DNA of 64,000 nucleotides from Planctomycetota bacterium (GTDB taxonomy: Bacteria; Planctomycetota; B15-G4; SIAN01): positions 310,001 through 374,000 of the forward strand of contig JANQQL010000025.1 of NCBI GenBank assembly GCA_028289345.1, in the 5' to 3' direction. Position 1 is the stretch's first letter, and each line of letters starts with the position of its first letter. Shown one piece after another: positions 60,864 to 64,000 of this stretch. Below the pieces are notes generated by a model that saw only the letters and a list, made by a program, of their open reading frames with translations, did no database searches and was not told where the DNA came from. The position numbers and the translations under genes are program-made.

Positions 60864-62804
60864 ATGATTCAGCTCAACGACATTCAGCTGGCGTTTGCCG
60901 ACAAGACGCTGTTCGATTCGATCTCCTGGCGGATTCTTCCGGGCGAGCGCATCGGATTGGTTGGGGACAACGGCGTCGGGAAGACCACGCTGCTGAAGAT
61001 CCTGACCGCTCAGCTGGAGCCCGATGCCGGCGAGATTCATTCCTCACGGGGGTTTCGCTTGGGACTCCTGGAGCAGGACTTCACCTACTCGACCAGCGAG
61101 CCGCTGCTGAAGGTCGTGTTGCAAGCCGCCGCGGACGTACACGCGTTGCAGGAAGAGATGGCAGGACTGCAAGAAGAACTGGAGTCACTGGAGGACGGTT
61201 CGGAGCAGATGGAACCGCTCGTGCAGAGGCTAAGCCACTTGCAAGAGCAGTTCGAGAACCGCGATGGATTCCGCATGGAGTCCGAGGCGCGACGGATTCT
61301 CTCGGGGTTAGGTTTTTCCGACGCCGCGATGCAGAACCCCCTCGATTCGTTTTCGGGAGGTTGGCAGATGCGTGCCGCGCTTGCGCGCTTGCTGCTTTCG
61401 GATCCCGACCTCCTGCTGATGGACGAGCCGACCAACCACTTGGACGAGGACTCGGTGGAGTGGCTAGAGCGCTACCTGACCCGGTACCGAGGCGCCTTGG
61501 TGGTGGTGAGCCATGATCGCTACTTCCTCGACCGAGTCTCGAATCAGATCACCGAGCTGGAACGGGGAGGGTTGAACCACTACGCCGGGAACTTCTCGAA
61601 CTACCGGGCTCAGAAAGAAGCCGATCGCGAGCGACTGCTGGCGGCGCAAACGACCCAGGCCAAGAAGCTGCAGCAGACCGAACGCTTCATCGAACGGTTC
61701 CGCGCCAAGAACACCAAGGCGACCCAGGTCAAGAGCCGCATCAAAGCCCTGGAGAAGATGGACCGAATCGAGGTCGAGGACGAAGAATCTGGCATCCGTT
61801 TTCGGTTCCCCCCTTGCGTGCGTTCGGGGGAAACGGTTTTGCGGGCGGAGGGGCTGGCCAAGTCCTATGGCGATCAGCAGGTCTTCGAAAACCTGGGCTT
61901 CGAGATCTCCCGCGGAGAACGGGTCGCGTTGGTTGGTCCGAACGGTGCCGGGAAGAGCACCCTGATTCGACTGATCGCGGGACTGGAACAGCCCACCGCG
62001 GGCAGCGTCGGCACCGGACACAACGTCGAGCTGCGCTGCTACAACCAGGAGTTCGAACTCAATCTGAGTCCCGACCTGACCCTGTTGGAGGAGATCGCGG
62101 AGTCGACCAGCGGAGTCACCGAAACAAAACTGCGCGGGTTGCTCGGGGCCTTTCGGTTCCCCGGAGAAGACGTATTCAAGCACGTCGGAGTGCTGTCCGG
62201 AGGAGAAAAGTCGCGCCTGGCCGTCGCCAAACTGTTGCTCGGCGAAGCCAATTTCCTGGTGCTCGACGAGCCGACCAATCATCTGGACATCAAGGCCAAG
62301 GACGTGCTCCAGGAAGCGTTGGAGGAGTACGAAGGCACGGTGCTCATCGTCAGCCACGACCGGTACTTCCTAGACGGAGTCGTGAAAAGAGTCTGGGAGT
62401 TGCGCGACGGGCGCTTGCGAGACTATCTGGGCGACTACTCGTACTACCTGGAGCGACGGGAGCAGGAGCTCGAAGGCGCCCCGAGCGGAGCGACCAAGTC
62501 GGCTCCCCGCAGCAAGGAAGAGAAGCGGCTCGCCCATGAAGAACGCACGCGGCGCAAGAAGCGAGTTCGTGAGCTGGAGCGAAAGATCGCGAAAGCTGAA
62601 GATCAACTCGCCAAAGTCGAATCGCGCATGAAGGTGCTGGAAGCCGAACTCGAAGACACGGCGATCTACGACGATCGCCCGCGACTCGAAAAGGTCACTC
62701 GCGAGCACGCCGAGTTACGCAAGGACCAGCAGACCTTGTACGAGGAATGGGAGACCGCGAGCGAAGAGCTGGAGGAAGCGCAAAGCCAGCTCCGGGCTTT
62801 GTAA
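60864..62804 (+). CDS. ABC-F family ATPase
   Basis: 646 residues from ATG 60864. Two ABC domains without membrane segments: domain 1 has Walker A GDNGVGKTT, signature LDSFSGGWQMR and Walker B LLLMDEPTNHLD; domain 2 has GPNGAGKST, GVLSGGEKSRL and FLVLDEPTNHLD. A charged linker (QQTERFIERFRAKNTKATQV) joins them, and a C-terminal coiled coil (EERTRRKKRVRELERKIAKA) follows, as in Uup/YheS-type proteins. ABC-F proteins act on the ribosome, in translation factor or antibiotic-protection roles; this one looks like a housekeeping type. No Shine-Dalgarno is evident before the ATG. Confidence 0.93.
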   Translation: MIQLNDIQLAFADKTLFDSISWRILPGERIGLVGDNGVGKTTLLKILTAQLEPDAGEIHSSRGFRLGLLEQDFTYSTSEPLLKVVLQAAADVHALQEEMAGLQEELESLEDGSEQMEPLVQRLSHLQEQFENRDGFRMESEARRILSGLGFSDAAMQNPLDSFSGGWQMRAALARLLLSDPDLLLMDEPTNHLDEDSVEWLERYLTRYRGALVVVSHDRYFLDRVSNQITELERGGLNHYAGNFSNYRAQKEADRERLLAAQTTQAKKLQQTERFIERFRAKNTKATQVKSRIKALEKMDRIEVEDEESGIRFRFPPCVRSGETVLRAEGLAKSYGDQQVFENLGFEISRGERVALVGPNGAGKSTLIRLIAGLEQPTAGSVGTGHNVELRCYNQEFELNLSPDLTLLEEIAESTSGVTETKLRGLLGAFRFPGEDVFKHVGVLSGGEKSRLAVAKLLLGEANFLVLDEPTNHLDIKAKDVLQEALEEYEGTVLIVSHDRYFLDGVVKRVWELRDGRLRDYLGDYSYYLERREQELEGAPSGATKSAPRSKEEKRLAHEERTRRKKRVRELERKIAKAEDQLAKVESRMKVLEAELEDTAIYDDRPRLEKVTREHAELRKDQQTLYEEWETASEELEEAQSQLRAL

Positions 62805-62971
62805 CGTCTTCGTCACGAGACACTTCCTCGCCAAGCGAGCCTTCGTCGCCCATGGGTTGCTCGGATCCCCGGGACCTCCCGCCGTGGGTCGACGAGCCGC
62901 GCAAGCTCCGCTGCTCCGATTGGGAGGGCGGCTGGTACCATTGCCCCTCCGACTCTTGCGCGAGGGATTCG

Positions 62972-64000
62972 ATGTCTGACGAAGAACGCCAGCCCCACCA
63001 ACCCTACGTTCCCGCGTCGAAGGAACTGAGCGAGTTCACCCTCAAGGCGGTGATCTTGGGCGCCATCTTCGGCGTCGTGTTCGGCGCGGCCAATGCCTAC
63101 TTGGGTCTCAAGGCGGGACTGACCATCTCGACGTCCATTCCCATCGCCGTGATCACGGTGGCGGCGTTCCGCGGCTTGAAAGGCATGGGAGTCGGCAGCT
63201 CGATTCTCGAAGCCAACATGGCGCAGACCATTGGTTCGGCCTCGAGTTCAGTGGCGAGTGGGGTGATCTTCACGTTGCCGGCGTTGTTCCTTTGGGGATT
63301 CGCCCCGGGCTTGTTGCAGATGACCATGCTCGCCATGTTCGGGGGGCTGCTGGGCGTGCTGTTCATGATTCCGTTGCGCCCGTTCCTCATTGCCAAGGAA
63401 CACGGCAAGCTGCCCTATCCCGAGGGGACGGCCTGTGCCGAGGTCCTGAAAGCCACCGAGACGGGTGGTTCCGGGGCCCGCAGCGTGTTCTTCGGACTCG
63501 GCGCCGGAGCGATCTTCAAAGGGCTCACCAACTGGGCTCACCTGTTTCCCGGGGGAGTCTGGTTCAACATTCCGTTCTTGAACAAGGGACGCATCGGTAC
63601 CGACATCTCTGCCGCGTTGCTCGGGGTGGGTTACATCTTAGGACCGAAGGTCGGTGCCATCATGGTCGGGGGCGGGTTGCTGTCTTCGCTCGTCCTGATT
63701 CCCGCCATTGCTTACTGGGGCGCGGATCGAGCGGAGCCGCTCTATCCCGAGACGATCAAAGCGATCGCCGACATGGCTCCCGGCGAACTGTGGACCCGCT
63801 ACGTTCGCTACATCGGTGCCGGAGCGGTGGCCACTGGTGGATTGATCACTCTGATTCGCAGCATTCCGATGATGCTGGCCAGCTTTCGAGTGGGCGCCTC
63901 TCAGCTCAAGCAGCGGCTGGGCAGCAGCGACGAAGAAAGTGTCCCTCGTACGAACCGCGACCTACCGCTGAGTTTTGTCGGGGTTGCGGTGAGCTTCCTC
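62972..64000 (+). CDS. OPT-family oligopeptide transporter, 3' end beyond window
   Basis: 343 codons are visible from ATG 62972 (GCGAGGG upstream) to the window edge. The first helices carry the OPT signature AANAYLGLKAGLTISTSIP, followed by LEANMAQTIGSASSSVASG and the conserved loop KLPYPEGTACAEVLKATE. Six or more membrane segments are present in this part, out of the ~14-16 usual for the family. OPT transporters import peptides or metal chelates with protons. It follows the ABC-F gene by 167 bp on the same strand. Given the many exported peptidases nearby, peptide uptake fits the local theme (inference). Confidence 0.93.
   Translation, partial: MSDEERQPHQPYVPASKELSEFTLKAVILGAIFGVVFGAANAYLGLKAGLTISTSIPIAVITVAAFRGLKGMGVGSSILEANMAQTIGSASSSVASGVIFTLPALFLWGFAPGLLQMTMLAMFGGLLGVLFMIPLRPFLIAKEHGKLPYPEGTACAEVLKATETGGSGARSVFFGLGAGAIFKGLTNWAHLFPGGVWFNIPFLNKGRIGTDISAALLGVGYILGPKVGAIMVGGGLLSSLVLIPAIAYWGADRAEPLYPETIKAIADMAPGELWTRYVRYIGAGAVATGGLITLIRSIPMMLASFRVGASQLKQRLGSSDEESVPRTNRDLPLSFVGVAVSFL

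Overview
The window looks like a chromosomal piece of a GC-rich, free-living Gram-negative-type bacterium, most plausibly an uncultured member of the Planctomycetota, with Acidobacteriota as the main alternative. This is inferred from gene content: Ser/Thr kinase fused to kinesin-light-chain-type TPRs, several sulfatase-fold proteins, CRTAC1 (FG-GAP plus ASPIC/UnbV) paired with a TPR lipoprotein, PPC and PQQ-propeller proteins, YHS-domain protein, YadA-head repeat protein, ECF sigma with zinc-finger anti-sigma, and many signal peptides or lipoboxes. I see no rRNA, tRNA, CRISPR array, phage module, transposase or plasmid gene. About 40 genes lie on both strands, mostly as single units or pairs. 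Starts are usually supported by GGAG-type ribosome binding sites, with several GTG and TTG starts.

Layout. 1-6.4 kb: a large multidomain DUF4388/TPR/PEGA/PQQ protein running off the left edge, a secreted HExxH metallopeptidase, a YcxB-like membrane protein and a PQQ-propeller protein. 6.6-14.4 kb: PPC-domain secreted protein, Ser/Thr kinase-TPR, M24 peptidase, an intact class-C beta-lactamase-like hydrolase and an M50 membrane protease. 14.6-18.7 kb: glutamine synthetase with a clear intrinsic terminator, a roughly 0.8-kb gene-free stretch, YHS-domain protein, and a MarR regulator with a palindromic candidate operator. 19.1-25.2 kb: prolyl oligopeptidase and a sulfatase-fold lipoprotein in tandem, a frameshifted AraC gene, and a beta-lactamase-fold protein that has lost its catalytic motifs. 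25.3-41.3 kb: RarA, CRTAC1/TPR lipoprotein pair, DUF6624 protein, sulfatase-TPR fusion, M14 carboxypeptidase, an unrecognised 622-residue membrane protein, DUF4139 protein and an FG-GAP-like secreted protein.

41.4-48.2 kb is the most interesting coding stretch: a secreted protein of 17 YadA-head-like repeats, a divergent anti-sigma/ECF sigma operon, and an exported TPR-CHAT protease converging on it. 48.4-57.3 kb: sulfatase-fold lipoprotein with a charged insertion, a pair of 261-bp non-coding repeats whose internal inverted repeats covary, a small secreted protein, a TPR-SGNH hydrolase divergent from a five-TM sulfatase-fold enzyme (EptA/LtaS-like architecture), and an acyl-CoA dehydrogenase. 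57.4-64 kb: beta-propeller/PHP fusion protein, ABC-F ATPase and an OPT-family transporter running off the right edge.

Themes. Much of the coding capacity serves the envelope and exterior: peptidases of families M14, M24, M50, S9 and a HExxH type, serine hydrolases, alkaline-phosphatase-superfamily enzymes and secreted beta-rich proteins. All four sulfatase-fold proteins carry Thr where formylglycine sulfatases carry Cys or Ser. The two best candidates for something undescribed are the sigma/anti-sigma/CHAT locus and the covarying repeat pair at 50139-50660.
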